From: Isochrysis galbana
Taxonomy: Eukaryota; Haptophyta; Isochrysidales; Isochrysidaceae
NCBI GenBank assembly: GCA_018136815.1
Contig: CM030936.1
Coordinates: 1,285,694 to 1,349,693 of the forward strand
Length of the DNA stretch: 64,000 nt
Direction: 5' to 3'
Under the pieces are notes generated by a model. That model saw only the letters and a list, made by a program, of their open reading frames with translations, did not search any database and had not been told where the DNA came from. How positions within the stretch are numbered: the stretch's first letter is position 1; each line of letters opens with the position of its first letter. Positions 55,296-64,000 of the stretch are shown here, piece by piece. The position numbers and the translations under genes were made by a program.

Positions 55296-55740
55296 CAGTA
55301 ATGGTGCATCAGTACTAATATCAGTTTTTTACATCAGTATCAGCTCACCTCGAGCTGATAACTGATATCAGTTATCAGTTGTCAGCAGCTTGGAGCGGGG
55401 AGAAAACAAAACACCCAGTCCCCTTTACTTTCTACATCCAAAAAAAGTGCAAAAAAGTGTTTTACTGAGGTTGGATGGGAGTCGAACTGGTTCTCCGCAC
55501 TGCGCCTCGCCCACGCGCTGTCACCTGAGCCACTTGACGCTCACATATTGCCTAGACGATGACGTTTTGTCGTATTTACATCTGCAGCAAATACACAAGC
55601 CACTGATATCAGTTGATATTCTGCTCGCTCAGGGCCTTTGAGGTGATATCAGCTGATGAGGTCCATCAGCTTATATCAGCTATGATATCAGTATCAGCCT
55701 CGAAGTTGGTGTCAGCTGATGAACTGATGCACCATCACTG
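55296..55740 (+). mobile_element. hAT-type MITE with 8-bp target duplication
   Basis: The 445-bp element has terminal inverted repeats CAGTAATGGTGCATCAGT / ACTGATGCACCATCACTG (one mismatch in 18) and exact 8-bp flanking duplications CTGAGGGG at 55288-55295 and 55741-55748. CAGTRATG ends plus 8-bp duplications are hAT characteristics. Subterminal regions repeat TGATATCAGCTGATG-like palindromes many times, plausible transposase-binding sites. There is no coding capacity. A hAT transposase relic lies at 62.3-62.7 kb but need not be its partner. Confidence 0.88.
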
Positions 55741-55889
55741 CTGAGGGGGAATCAGGGTCACACAAGGGGGCGGTTCCTTGCACCGGCGATACCTGAACGC
55801 GCGACTTAGCCTAAGAACGCGAGGAGCACGCAAGGAGGTAAGCCCGGTGAGGGGCCAGCAGGCGACAAGGGAGGCGACAAAGGAGGCGA

Positions 55890-56011
55890 GGCAACAAGGG
55901 CGAATGGACGAATGTAGGATCCTGCGACGGTGACTAGTGACTAGCCTGCAAGGAGGGGACATAGAAACGCAGACAACTTCTAAAACAAAAAGGTCGATCG
56001 CGGATGCGACA
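55890..56011 (-). repeat. Dispersed repeat, second copy of 34211-34337
   Basis: Nearly identical to 34211-34337. It joins the Ty3-type coding fragment at 56011/56012, just after VELPL in the protein frame. Confidence 0.7.
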
Positions 56012-56353
56012 GAGGAGAGGCAGCTCGACCTCCATCACGTGCGTGTGCCCAGGGTTCTTCGGGTCGAGGGCGAACGCGTCGATATGCCGAGCCAGCAGGC
56101 AGCGTGGTACGTGCTGCTTCTGGGACGGCGCCAATTGCTTGTCGGGATCGATGGTGATAGCGTCGAGGAGCGCGCGCTGCGCCTCAGTGAGCGAGGACTC
56201 GGGGTCGTCTCCATCACCGGCGACTGTTGACCGCGCCTCGTGTAGCTTGTACCTGCTGATGTGGCGCCGAATCGCACCATTTCTTGGCGAAGATTTTCGT
56301 AGCATCAGGTAGCCCCCCCCGGAGCTTTTTATTAGGCATCGCGCCACGGTCAA
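56012..56353 (-). mobile_element. Ty3-type LTR retrotransposon pol fragment
   Basis: The minus-strand frame encodes SLTEAQRALLDAI ... HIDAFALDPKNPGHTHVMEV ELPL. The FALDPKNPG-x-T-x5-VELPL stretch is the segment between protease and reverse transcriptase in Ty3/Gypsy polyproteins. Protease and RT cores are both missing, so this is an internal scrap. Confidence 0.6.
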
Positions 56354-56566
56354 AAATGCAGCCCAACCTTACTAGTAGTTAAAAAGCCCCTGTTTGACCG
56401 CCCTACTAAATGCTAGGATTTAGGTGCAATAGGCTTGCTGAGCATAGATTCCAATCGCCGTCTTGTACCTGATATAATCCACTCGCATACTCACACTTTG
56501 GAGGTGCTGTGCCGGATTAGATCTTGATGTAATGAGCATAAATGAGCAAATATTTCAGCCGCACTC

Positions 56567-57313
56567 TTACCATGGCCGCGTCGAGGAGACTCTAGGTTGC
56601 CGCGACACAAAAGTGGACCCCGGCACCGGAATGTCGTTCGGCCGTGGACAAAACGCCGAGTTCGAGGAGCGATAGGCGGTCGGGTAAGACTCGGGGCGCT
56701 CAACAGACGCATGTCGTAGCCTCGCCTTCTCACCTGGAAGTAGGGGGTTGGGCGGCGGCGTCCCAGCCAAAAGCTTTCTTGCTGCCTCCACCATGGTTCG
56801 GTCAGGAATGTTACGAGCGTCCACAAACTGGGACTTGATGGTGTTATCACGGCAGTACCGGGATGACTTTATGCCCAAACAGTCGTTTCCAAAGCCAATG
56901 ATTTGGCTTGAGGTCTGTGTGGCGTATGACTCGCCCACGCCATAGGTGGGATGTAGATTCGAATAGAGCTCCGGAGTGAACGACGCCAGCTGCTTCCCCT
57001 CCCCATCGCCTACCTCCGCGGAGCGCTTCAGCGCGGCGAGGTTCTGATCCATCCGGCGGCGGTGCAACATATTCGCCCGACTGGGCCCCTGTGATGTGAC
57101 CCCCGTCGTGGTGAGCTGCAGCTGTCCAGGCGGGTGTCTCCGCACCTTTGCGTCACGCCATGTCGACGGCCGCTGATCAATGTACTTGTGGTCCCAGATG
57201 TGTCGCACAGTGTGTGCCGGAGGTTTCCGCTGGAGTTGCGATTCCTCCTTTACAATCACCTGTGACAAGAGCCCACCCACGTGCGGTACATTCCAATCGG
57301 CCGTCTGAAACAT
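56567..57313 (-). CDS. Basic protein of unknown family
   Basis: A 248-residue frame, MFQTADWNVPHVGGLLSQ to SSTRPW. It is rich in Arg, Pro and Ser with many short P-x-W and N-P motifs (HIWDHKYIDQRPSTWRDAK; GTPPPNPLLPGEKARL). This composition resembles microtubule inner or axonemal proteins, but I recognise no family. The stop lies within a splice-donor consensus (CCATG-GTAAGAG), so the gene may continue in a further exon. An upstream frame from 57389 overlaps in another phase. Neighbouring flagellar genes make an axonemal role possible, as inference only. Confidence 0.5.
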   Translation of the reverse strand: MFQTADWNVPHVGGLLSQVIVKEESQLQRKPPAHTVRHIWDHKYIDQRPSTWRDAKVRRHPPGQLQLTTTGVTSQGPSRANMLHRRRMDQNLAALKRSAEVGDGEGKQLASFTPELYSNLHPTYGVGESYATQTSSQIIGFGNDCLGIKSSRYCRDNTIKSQFVDARNIPDRTMVEAARKLLAGTPPPNPLLPGEKARLRHASVERPESYPTAYRSSNSAFCPRPNDIPVPGSTFVSRQPRVSSTRPW

Positions 57314-57649
57314 CTTGCTGCTGCTCGCTCTTGCAGCTGTTCTTCCGTTTCAGATGTGCGCTGTCGCTCGGTTCACTCACCCCTGCCATAGCAGAGTACT
57401 CTAGTAGAAGATAAAGTCTACATGTAGCCCCTCCTTTTTCTTTTCAAGTTTCAAGATGATACTCATAAGTGATAGGAGTAGAAATGAATCTTATACCCTG
57501 TGGATCAGTACAACCTCAATTATGGCTACTACTACTTATAGCAGTTCACCACTAAACTTCTAAACTTTTTACTTCTGTACTACTCTAGAGCCCTCATCAG
57601 AGCAGCACAAGGCGGGAGAGACGGCGGGAAGCGGACGGCGCGGCCTCGC

Positions 57650-57961
57650 CCCTCCCTCCCTCCCTCCCTCCCTCCCTCGCTCGCTCGCTCCCTCTCTCCA
57701 TCGCTCCCTCCCTCTCTCTCTCCCTCTCCCCCCTCCTCCCTCCCTCTCTCAACCTCTCCCCTCCCCCCGCCCTCTCCCTCTCCTTCTCGCACTCCCTCTC
57801 GCTCTCCCTCTCTCCCTCTCTCACCCCCCCCTTCTCTCTTTCCCTCCCTCCCTCCCTCTCCTTCCTCTCCCTCTCGCTCTCCCTCTCGCACTCCCTCTCG
57901 CTCTTCCTCTCTCCCTCTCTCCCGCTCTCCCGCTCTCCCTCTCTCCCTCCCTCCCTCCCTC

Positions 57962-58043
<82 letters not shown>

Positions 58044-58075
58044 TCCCTCTCCCCTCCCTCCCCTCTCCCTCAAGG
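57650..58075 (+). repeat. CT-rich microsatellite region upstream of the DGAT2 gene
   Basis: CCCT repeats, CTCTCGCTCTCC-type repeats and about 37 CT dinucleotides (57964-58038). It ends 55 bp before the ATG at 58130. The minus-strand Arg/Glu frames (57580-58382) are repeat translations. Confidence 0.85.
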
Positions 58076-58129
58076 CGCCACGCAGTCTCTTTGTGTAGGT
58101 AAGAGAACGGCCTGGTCTCTCTCGCTTCG

Positions 58130-61047
58130 ATGGACACTCTTGGCGGCCGCGTGCACGGGATGCTCGGCATCTCCTCCTCGTTCCACGACCTCTCGATGTG
58201 GTCGGCCTACTGTGACGAGAAGGGACACGTAGAGAAAGAGGGAGAGAGCGATGGGGAGAGGGAGAGAGAGGATGGCGAGGGAGACCGCGGTGAGCGCGGG
58301 CCGCCATGGCTAGCCGGCGTCCGAACGCACTCCAAGTCGATGCGCCTCGTCCAGGTACTCGCTCCCACATTTGTGCACCCATCGGGTGGAGCGCTCTCGC
58401 TCGCTGGAGTCGCCGCCGCGACGGGCCTTGGCGTCACAGTCTGTCACTCCGTACGACTGCTGCTGCGTGAGGTGCTCGAGGCGCTGCCGCGGATGTTCGC
58501 CACAGAACCGCTCCTCGGTGCCATTTCTGATGCTGCCGCACTCAGACGGGCACGCACCTTTGAGCTCTACCTCCTCTCGCTCCTACACCACGGAGCATGG
58601 GTCGGCATGGCGCTCCGCCGGTGCCTCTCGCGCCAGGGTTGGCATCACGATGCAGGCGGCTCGACGAGGGCGCTGGTCCTCTCGGCAGGCTACCATCTGT
58701 ACATTCTACTTGCCATCGACTCGATCTGGACCCACCCACTCGTCACCCTACAGCAGATCGGTACGCACAGCGTTGCAGACTCGCGCGCGTCCGTAGACCG
58801 GCGGTGGGAAGGTGATAGAGCCGGAAGCATTGGTTGTAAGGCACGAGAGCCGATGCGCTACGCCCTTGGCGTTCTCCAGGAGCCCACTGCATGCACACAA
58901 GAGCTCCCCGCCGTCGGCCTCAGCGCGAGCGCGCACTGTGCAAACTCGCTTCCCCCCCGTCCCCCCACCCCCCCCCCACACACATACACACATAGGCGAG
59001 CTTATCGGCATTTCCAGTCAACTACGCTCCCGACGCATAGGCTGGCTCGTCCCCCTGTCCGGCGGTCTTCGCTCGCTCCCTCAACTCTTCCTTTCCGGCT
59101 GCTCTGCCCTCGAGCACCTGGGCGAGCCCCTTGCCTCCTACCCTTTCCGCTTCCTCCGCTTCTCCGCTGCCGCCTCCATAGTCGGAGCTAAAGCAGTGGC
59201 CACGCCCCTCTTCTTGCGCACCGTGCTGGCCAAGTACCCCGAGCTTCACCAGCCTGAGCTCCTACCGCGGAAGGTGGTGACCGTTGCCGACGCGGCCCTT
59301 TCAGTTGGCTGGCTGGCCTCACACTTCGCGCTGCACAGAGCCTACCGACGGTGGCATCATGCGGCTCCCAGCGTCGTGGCGCCAATGCTCGCCAACGTGG
59401 GGCGCGCTGCAGCCCACCAAGTGAGATGCTCCGCACGGCAAGATATGGCCATGCCGCTCGCACTAAGCGCGCGTGCCCCGACAAGGGCAGTCCGAACGAG
59501 CTCCAAGCGATGGTACGTGCACCCGCATCTTGATGACTGTTCGGTTGACCTAATCCGTGACCTTGCGCAGGCAAAGCTCCAGGCGGCGGCCGTTGCGCTC
59601 ACCACGGGTATGCAGCTGCTTTACCTCATCGGCCCAAGCGCGCCTCCGCTACTAGGCGTGGCCGCAATGCGCATCCCCCGGAGCTATCGGAAGCTCCGAT
59701 CGGCACTCATCGCGCTCCTCTTGGCGCTGTTGGCGCTAACCCGTACAAAGCTTCCCAAGCCGAATTACAATCTCTTACGATCGCTACTTATTCGCTCGGG
59801 GCTCGCCGGGCTTATGAAGGAATATCACTCGTTTAGGCTCATTGAGGAGGTGGGCGCCTCCGCCTTCACTTCTCAACCACTGGCGTGCGCCTAATGGTCG
59901 CGTGCTACGTCATCGCAGCTGTATGTCACGCCATCTCGTCCCCGCTCGGCCGCCTCTACCTTGCCACTTCGCGTTTGAGTCTCATTCTGCGTGCGCACTT
60001 CAGGTGCCCGCTTCCGCTCTGCCTTCGGACCGAGGTTTGCTGTACGCATGCTTCCCGCACGGCATCGTCCCCTACGGCGTCATTCTCCTCTGGCTGGATT
60101 GCCTCGACAAGAATAGGCCGCTCGCCGGGCTCGTAGCCTCTGTGCTCTTCAAGCTCCCCCTGCTGCGGCAATGGCTCGCTTCTGCGGGTATGGTGCCGGC
60201 CACCGCGCGCAACCTCAATATGCGACTGCGCACACCGGGTGCGGCAACGTTCTTGGTCCCTGGGGGCATCGCTGAGATGTTCCTCAACGACCCAGATCGA
60301 GAGGTGAGTCGACCGTCAAATGAGACTGCACCCACCGCGATCAGCTAATTGCAGACGGGCCCGGCATATTACTGCCCTTATACCCCGATGCTCATAGCGA
60401 CTGTCTTTAACCCAGGTGGTCCAACTGGCCAACCGCAAGGGGTTCTGTAAGCATGCGCTCCGCTCGGGCTCGCCCATCGTTCCAGTGTACATCTTCGGCC
60501 AGACGCAGCTTTTCTTTACTTTTTCTGGACGGCTGCAGGATCTTATGAGCCGCTTGTCGCGCACCTTGCGCGTGTCACTCATACCCTTCGTGGGTCGGTC
60601 CTGGCTCTCGCCGTTCGTGCCATTGCAGAACCCGCTTACGGTAGTCGTCGGCACCCCGATAAACGTGGATGCGGAGGTGATCAAGGAGCCCACACAAGAG
60701 CAGGCGAGTAGCTGAGTGCGGCCCGGCTCCCCGATCTGGCGATGAGGTACCCTTGCTGGTCATCTTGCACACGCTATGTTTCGCCTGCATCAGGCGTGCA
60801 CACGTATCTTGCACGCGATACCGCTCATGCCCCTACCATTTTCTAGGTGGACGCATTGCACGCCCGCTTCTGCAACGAGTTGATTCGTATCTTTGACAGG
60901 TACAAAGGCGAGCATCCGGGGTTTGCGCACAAGCGCCTCCATATTGCTGGCACTCAAAGCGACGACTCCGATGACGACGCAGACGAGGCGAGGCGCAAAG
61001 AGCGCCGGCGGCTCGAACAGTTCCACCTCTTCCCTGCCAAGTTGTGA
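58130..61047 (+). CDS. Type-2 diacylglycerol acyltransferase (DGAT2) with long membrane-rich N-terminal extension
   Basis: Six exons: 58130-58760, 58996-59420, 59571-59849, 60004-60303, 60416-60703 and 60847-61047. All phases agree, giving 707 residues. Intron 5 starts GCGAGT (GC-AG); the others are GT-AG. Intron 2 (150 bp) is a stopless multiple of three. DGAT2 esterifies diacylglycerol with acyl-CoA to triacylglycerol at the ER. Visible marks: LLRSLLIRSGLAGLMKEYHS, YACFPHGIVPYG near residue 462 (the HPHG box with Phe for the first His), NLNMRLRTPGAATFLVPGG then IAEMFL, NRKGFCKHALRSGSPIVPVY IFG, GTPINV, and EQ-VDALHARFCNELIRIFDRYK across the GC-AG intron. The family is usually 330-390 residues. 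Here residues 1 to about 350 form several hydrophobic segments (LAIDSIWTHPLVTL; LFLSGCSALEHLGEPL) of unrecognised type. Confidence 0.88.
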
Positions 61048-62284
61048 GAGATTGTACCATCATCAGATATTATCTACTCAGATGACGCCGACGCTTCGAC
61101 CGCTGTGAACCGCTCGTCTCGGTTAGCGGCACGTTGCGATAAGTCAGCAGTCAACAAACTCAACTGACATCACCCTTATTTTGGCATTCTATCGTCACGC
61201 TCACTCAATCATCCGACGGTCCTGTGATGCCATGTATTTACGCATACGCAGCGGCGCGCCACGTGGTACAAGCGCACCACAAGCAATTTCAGTGAGTGTT
61301 ATAGTGCCATCTTTGTGTAGCGCTGCTTTGATTCTCTCGGACACACATCATACATCCAAAAAACGCATTCGCCTAGCATTTGCCGTGCCTTGCTAATGTG
61401 CGCGCGTACGCTAACAAGTACGAAGGCAGGGCATTACTATATGGGATCCTTGTGTTGTGCTAGTGCTACGCGCTACGCACATGGTACATGGTTGATAGGA
61501 AAGGCGTTTTTTGGTGGGCGTTGTCTTTGGTCTTTGGCTCTACTCTAGGGAGACTAGATCTGTGCGGATGGACGAGAAGCGAGAAGCTTTCTGCGGCTAG
61601 ACGCAAGTCAGCGAAAGCAAAAATATACTACTATCTCAACCGTTTGTTATAATAGGGGACAATGGGGGCTGCGCCCCCCTCACCGGGCACTAACTTCCCT
61701 CCGGGGGGGGCCTTCAGTCGCTCTAATGCCCTGCCTTTTGTAGGCCCAGGCCAGCATATCCCACATATTTTTTTTGGACATTTGGGTGCATTTCCGGGAA
61801 AAACATATCTCTGGATATATTTGAAGGATATTTGGGTCGCCGCGAGGCCGGCCGGCGCCGGCGCCTGTGTATCGCACGCGAAAACAAAGCACCTGTGGGT
61901 GGGGACACTACGGTTGTAATGAAGCTTTCGAAACGACGAGACGAGAGATACAACCTCGTGAGAAGCGGCCAGATAAGCAACAAGGTTCACAAAGGTGACC
62001 CGACAAGTACTTAATTGAGAGCACTTTTACTGTTTACTGTAATTGTAAAAATATTTCTTCCTCCTTCCTCCTGGCCTTTGCCTGGCTCCCCACTTCCGTC
62101 GCCTGCGAGACCGCTGCGGGCAGCAAGCGCGCCACCAGCCCCAACCAACCCAACGCTGCGATGCAACGAGGTGAGCTCTGCGGCTGCCCATGCCCATGCC
62201 ACCGCCTGCCCGTCCCAAGCTCTGCTTGTCATCCCTCGGCCAGGACGGCAGTGCTCCGCGCCGCGCCGCGCGTGACCGCTGATT
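61048..62284. other. Intergenic stretch without a recognisable gene
   Basis: Short frames only. Positions 61655-61720 contain a G/C hairpin (GGGGGCTGCGCCCCC). Positions 61755-61830 carry a T-run followed by TTTGGACATTTGGGTGC-like and GGATATTTGGGTCG-like repeats. It may be a repeat element, but no ends were found. Confidence 0.4.
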
Positions 62285-62671
62285 GTGATGTGCAACAGCT
62301 CTCTAGCTTGCCTTGTTTTGCTCACATCAACGGTGTCAACCATTTGCTCAAGAGAGAGCTACCGGATTAGCTGTTGTCGCTTGCAATCAATGGGTTTCAG
62401 ATCGACCATCAAGCAAGACATTCACGCTTTTACTAAGGGCGTGCTTGCATGGTGGGCATCGAATCATACAAAATGTCCAACATGGTCTCTCGCCGCAAGG
62501 ATCGCATTCTCTCAAAGCCCCAATTCTGCATCTTGTGAACGTGTGTTTTCTTTGCTCCAATGTGCGTTTGGTGCTGATCGTGCGAGCTCGCTGGCTGATC
62601 AAGTGGAGGCATCCGTGATGCTGCGATTCAATCGCAGGCAGCGGAAACGAAAACGCACGCAGGATATTTAG
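62285..62671 (+). mobile_element. hAT transposase C-terminal dimerisation-domain fragment
   Basis: The frame ends with FTKGVLAWWASNHTKCPTWS, ARIAFSQSPNSASCERVFSL and DRASSLADQVEASVMLRFNR. This is the hAT dimerisation region (WW-x-N ... SAS-x-ERVFS ... L). Upstream residues of the same domain (LLKRELPD) are in another frame, so the gene is broken. The catalytic RNase H-like core is absent. Confidence 0.8.
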
Positions 62672-62754
62672 AGAGATGTTTGATGGATGTGTGTGTTGTC
62701 CCATCAATCATCATCTACCATCTATGACCAATCATCATATATCATATGTATAGT

Positions 62755-62975
62755 GTCCTACATGTAGTATATAGTAGTATACATAGTGTCCTACGTATTA
62801 CTATGAGTGTGAGTGTGCGTGAGATAGAGATAGTGGTGTGGGGGTTTTGTAGAGGGATTTGTGTATTACTATGAGTGTGAGTGTGCGTGAGATAGAGATA
62901 GTGGTGTGGGGGGTTTGTAGAGGGATTTGTATCCGAAGCTGTCACGAAGAGAGCGCGAGCGATGGCGTCGCTTCC
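62755..62975 (+). repeat. Dispersed repeat with internal tandem duplication
   Basis: A unit of about 70-80 bp (TATTACTATGAGTGTGAGTGTGCG ... GTAGAGGGATTTGT, positions 62792-62863) is duplicated at 62863-62930. The block plus the following GAGCGCGAGCGATGGCGTCGCT is similar to 3858-3982, where the unit is single. Confidence 0.7.
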
Positions 62976-63524
62976 CGGCTTCCCCTCCTCTCGGCCGCCT
63001 TGGTCACCGCGATGGTCCCAGGGCGATATGGAGCTGCTGCACGTGATGGGATGGGCCCCCCGGGCCCCATCCCCGTCACGGCCGCCACAACTTGTCCACA
63101 ACCGCGCCTCGCTCTTGCGCCCGCGTCTGCTGCGTGCCGAGCGGCACGCGCAGCTGCACGGCGCTGAGCGGGGCGAGCACGTCGTTCGACGACAGCGAGC
63201 GCGGCGGTCGCCTGGCCGGTGGCGCCGAAGCGCGGTCACGAGCGTCTCCTTGGTGGCCGCGAGGGCGCGCACGCGTCGGCCCTCGACGCGCAGCACGCAG
63301 CACCGCCGCCTCGTTGGTGGAGGCGAATCGCGCGGGCAGCCGCTCACATCGAACACGCCGAAGCTCGGGTCGTCCACTGGTGTGCGTACCTGCGCGCGAA
63401 CGGGCTTGTCGCGCCCCTGCACAGTGTAGTTAGTGCCCTTTGTTTAGGCATCTCTGCGCGCGGGAGGCTTGGGCTTGGTCATGGGAGCCATGGGGAACGT
63501 TGCGGGCCGCTTCACGAAGCTCAT
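62976..63524 (-). CDS. Possible minus-strand gene, structure unresolved
   Basis: From an ATG at 63524 the frame reads MSFVKRPATFPMAPMTKPK then PPARRDA, a TAA, then in the same frame TKGTNYTVQGRDKPVRAQ followed by a donor-like GTACGC. Downstream minus-strand frames are open but switch phase (ATKETLVTALRRH; SNDVLAPLSAVQLRVPLG then TQQTRAQERG). The composition looks coding, but I could not assemble a consistent set of exons and recognise no family. It may be a multi-exon gene or a decayed one, head-to-head with the DUF1350 gene. Confidence 0.25.
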
Positions 63525-63595
63525 GCCTCTACTATTTTTCGTAGAGCTAGAGAGTAGAGTAGAGTAGAGAAGTAGTAGATGTGGAGCTCGTGTGG

Positions 63596-64000
63596 ATGGC
63601 GATGGGCGGCGGCGCTCGCGCCTCGCGGCTGTTCCGCATGCCGCTCTGCGTGCATCTCCACGAGCGGCTGTGCGTGTGGCTCTGCGTGTGTTGGCTGCCA
63701 GTGTGTAGCGGCCTCGTCTACGCGGGTGGGCCGGCCCTCCGACCCACACACGCCTCGAAGGCACCCGAGCTGCGAGCAGTCGCCGCTGGCGGACACCCGG
63801 CCGACTCCTCTTCCTCTTCCACTCCCCCGGGCGGCGGCGCGCGCTGGCTGCGAGTGCGCGAGTGTGATGTGCTGCTTCCCTACTCCTCGAAGCCGCGCGC
63901 TATACTCCACTTCGTCGGCGGCGCGCTCGCAGGCGGCGCACCAAGACAGAGCTACGGCGCCTTCCTCGAGGGTCTTGCCGACTATGGCTTTGCTGTCGTC
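63596..64000 (+). CDS. DUF1350 family protein, 5' part (cut by window edge)
   Basis: Open from the ATG at 63596 to the window end, 135 residues without stop. Residues about 8-40 are hydrophobic and Cys/Leu-rich (signal-like), then a Ser/Pro-rich leader. Residues about 105-135 (AILHFVGGALAGGAPRQSYG AFLEGLADYGFAVV) match the start of the DUF1350 alpha/beta-hydrolase-like domain (family pattern FxGGxxxGAxPxxxYxxLLExLAxxGF). DUF1350 proteins are typical of plastids and cyanobacteria and have no assigned reaction. The bipartite-looking leader agrees with plastid import. Confidence 0.75.
   Translation, partial: MAMGGGARASRLFRMPLCVHLHERLCVWLCVCWLPVCSGLVYAGGPALRPTHASKAPELRAVAAGGHPADSSSSSTPPGGGARWLRVRECDVLLPYSSKPRAILHFVGGALAGGAPRQSYGAFLEGLADYGFAVV

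Noticed and set aside
55470-55560. tRNA-like sequence on the minus strand inside the hAT-type MITE
   Set aside because: Box A- and box B-like motifs (GTGGCTCAGG, GTTCGACTCC) are present, but acceptor and T stems do not pair. At most it is a tRNA-derived pseudogene.
57580-58382. Long Arg/Glu-rich minus-strand frames upstream of DGAT2
   Set aside because: Translations of CT microsatellite on the complementary strand.

Overview
The window is nuclear DNA of a photosynthetic, flagellated, GC-rich unicellular eukaryote. The evidence is spliceosomal introns (mostly GT-AG, one GC-AG), long CT/GA microsatellites and poly-G/poly-C runs, transposable elements, three flagellar genes (ZMYND10-like, CFAP92-like, BBOF1-like) and plastid-type genes (Rubisco methyltransferase-like SET protein, DUF1350 protein, organellar-looking TrmB). 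A haptophyte fits best. There is no rRNA or organelle marker here, so this is an inference from gene content and genome style.

Layout. 0-1.5 kb: repeats. 1.5-3.6 kb: ankyrin plus circularly permuted GTPase gene. 4.0-8.9 kb: a LINE reverse-transcriptase relic broken by a nested retro-insertion, ending in a 203-bp satellite. 10.3-10.9 kb (-): small two-exon membrane protein. 12.4-15.3 kb (+): ZMYND10-like protein ending in a PIH/CS-like domain. 16.6-17.8 kb (-): TrmB. 18.8-20.3 kb (+): Rubisco-methyltransferase-like. 20.8-22.8 kb: LINE ORF1 and endonuclease pieces. 23.0-26.2 kb (-): CFAP92-like. 27.9-29.4 kb: minisatellites. 29.6-30.3 kb: leucine-rich-repeat pieces. 31.85 kb: tRNA-Ala(CGC). 32.7-34.5 kb and 39.4-39.9 kb: DNA transposons, including a Stowaway-like MITE with a matching empty site. 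35.9-37.4 kb (+): GGNBP2 homologue. 43.2-45.6 kb (-): BBOF1-like coiled coil. 47.7-48.4 kb: a third copy of the T-tailed non-autonomous retroelement. 49.3-51.9 kb (-): five-exon ATP-grasp enzyme. 52.7-53.2 kb: 108-bp tandem repeat. 54.3-56.4 kb: transposon-like ORFs, a hAT-type MITE and a Ty3-type fragment. 56.6-57.3 kb (-): unknown basic protein. 58.1-61.0 kb (+): six-exon DGAT2 with a long membrane N-terminus. 62.3-62.7 kb: hAT transposase fragment. 63.6 kb to the edge (+): start of a DUF1350 gene.

The genes are not operonic. Shared themes are axonemal dynein assembly and the flagellum, plastid and lipid metabolism, and tRNA or ribosome maturation. Most recognised genes start just downstream of a pyrimidine-rich tract on the coding strand. 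Exon coordinates were deduced by hand from splice signals, reading phase and family homology, without transcript data.
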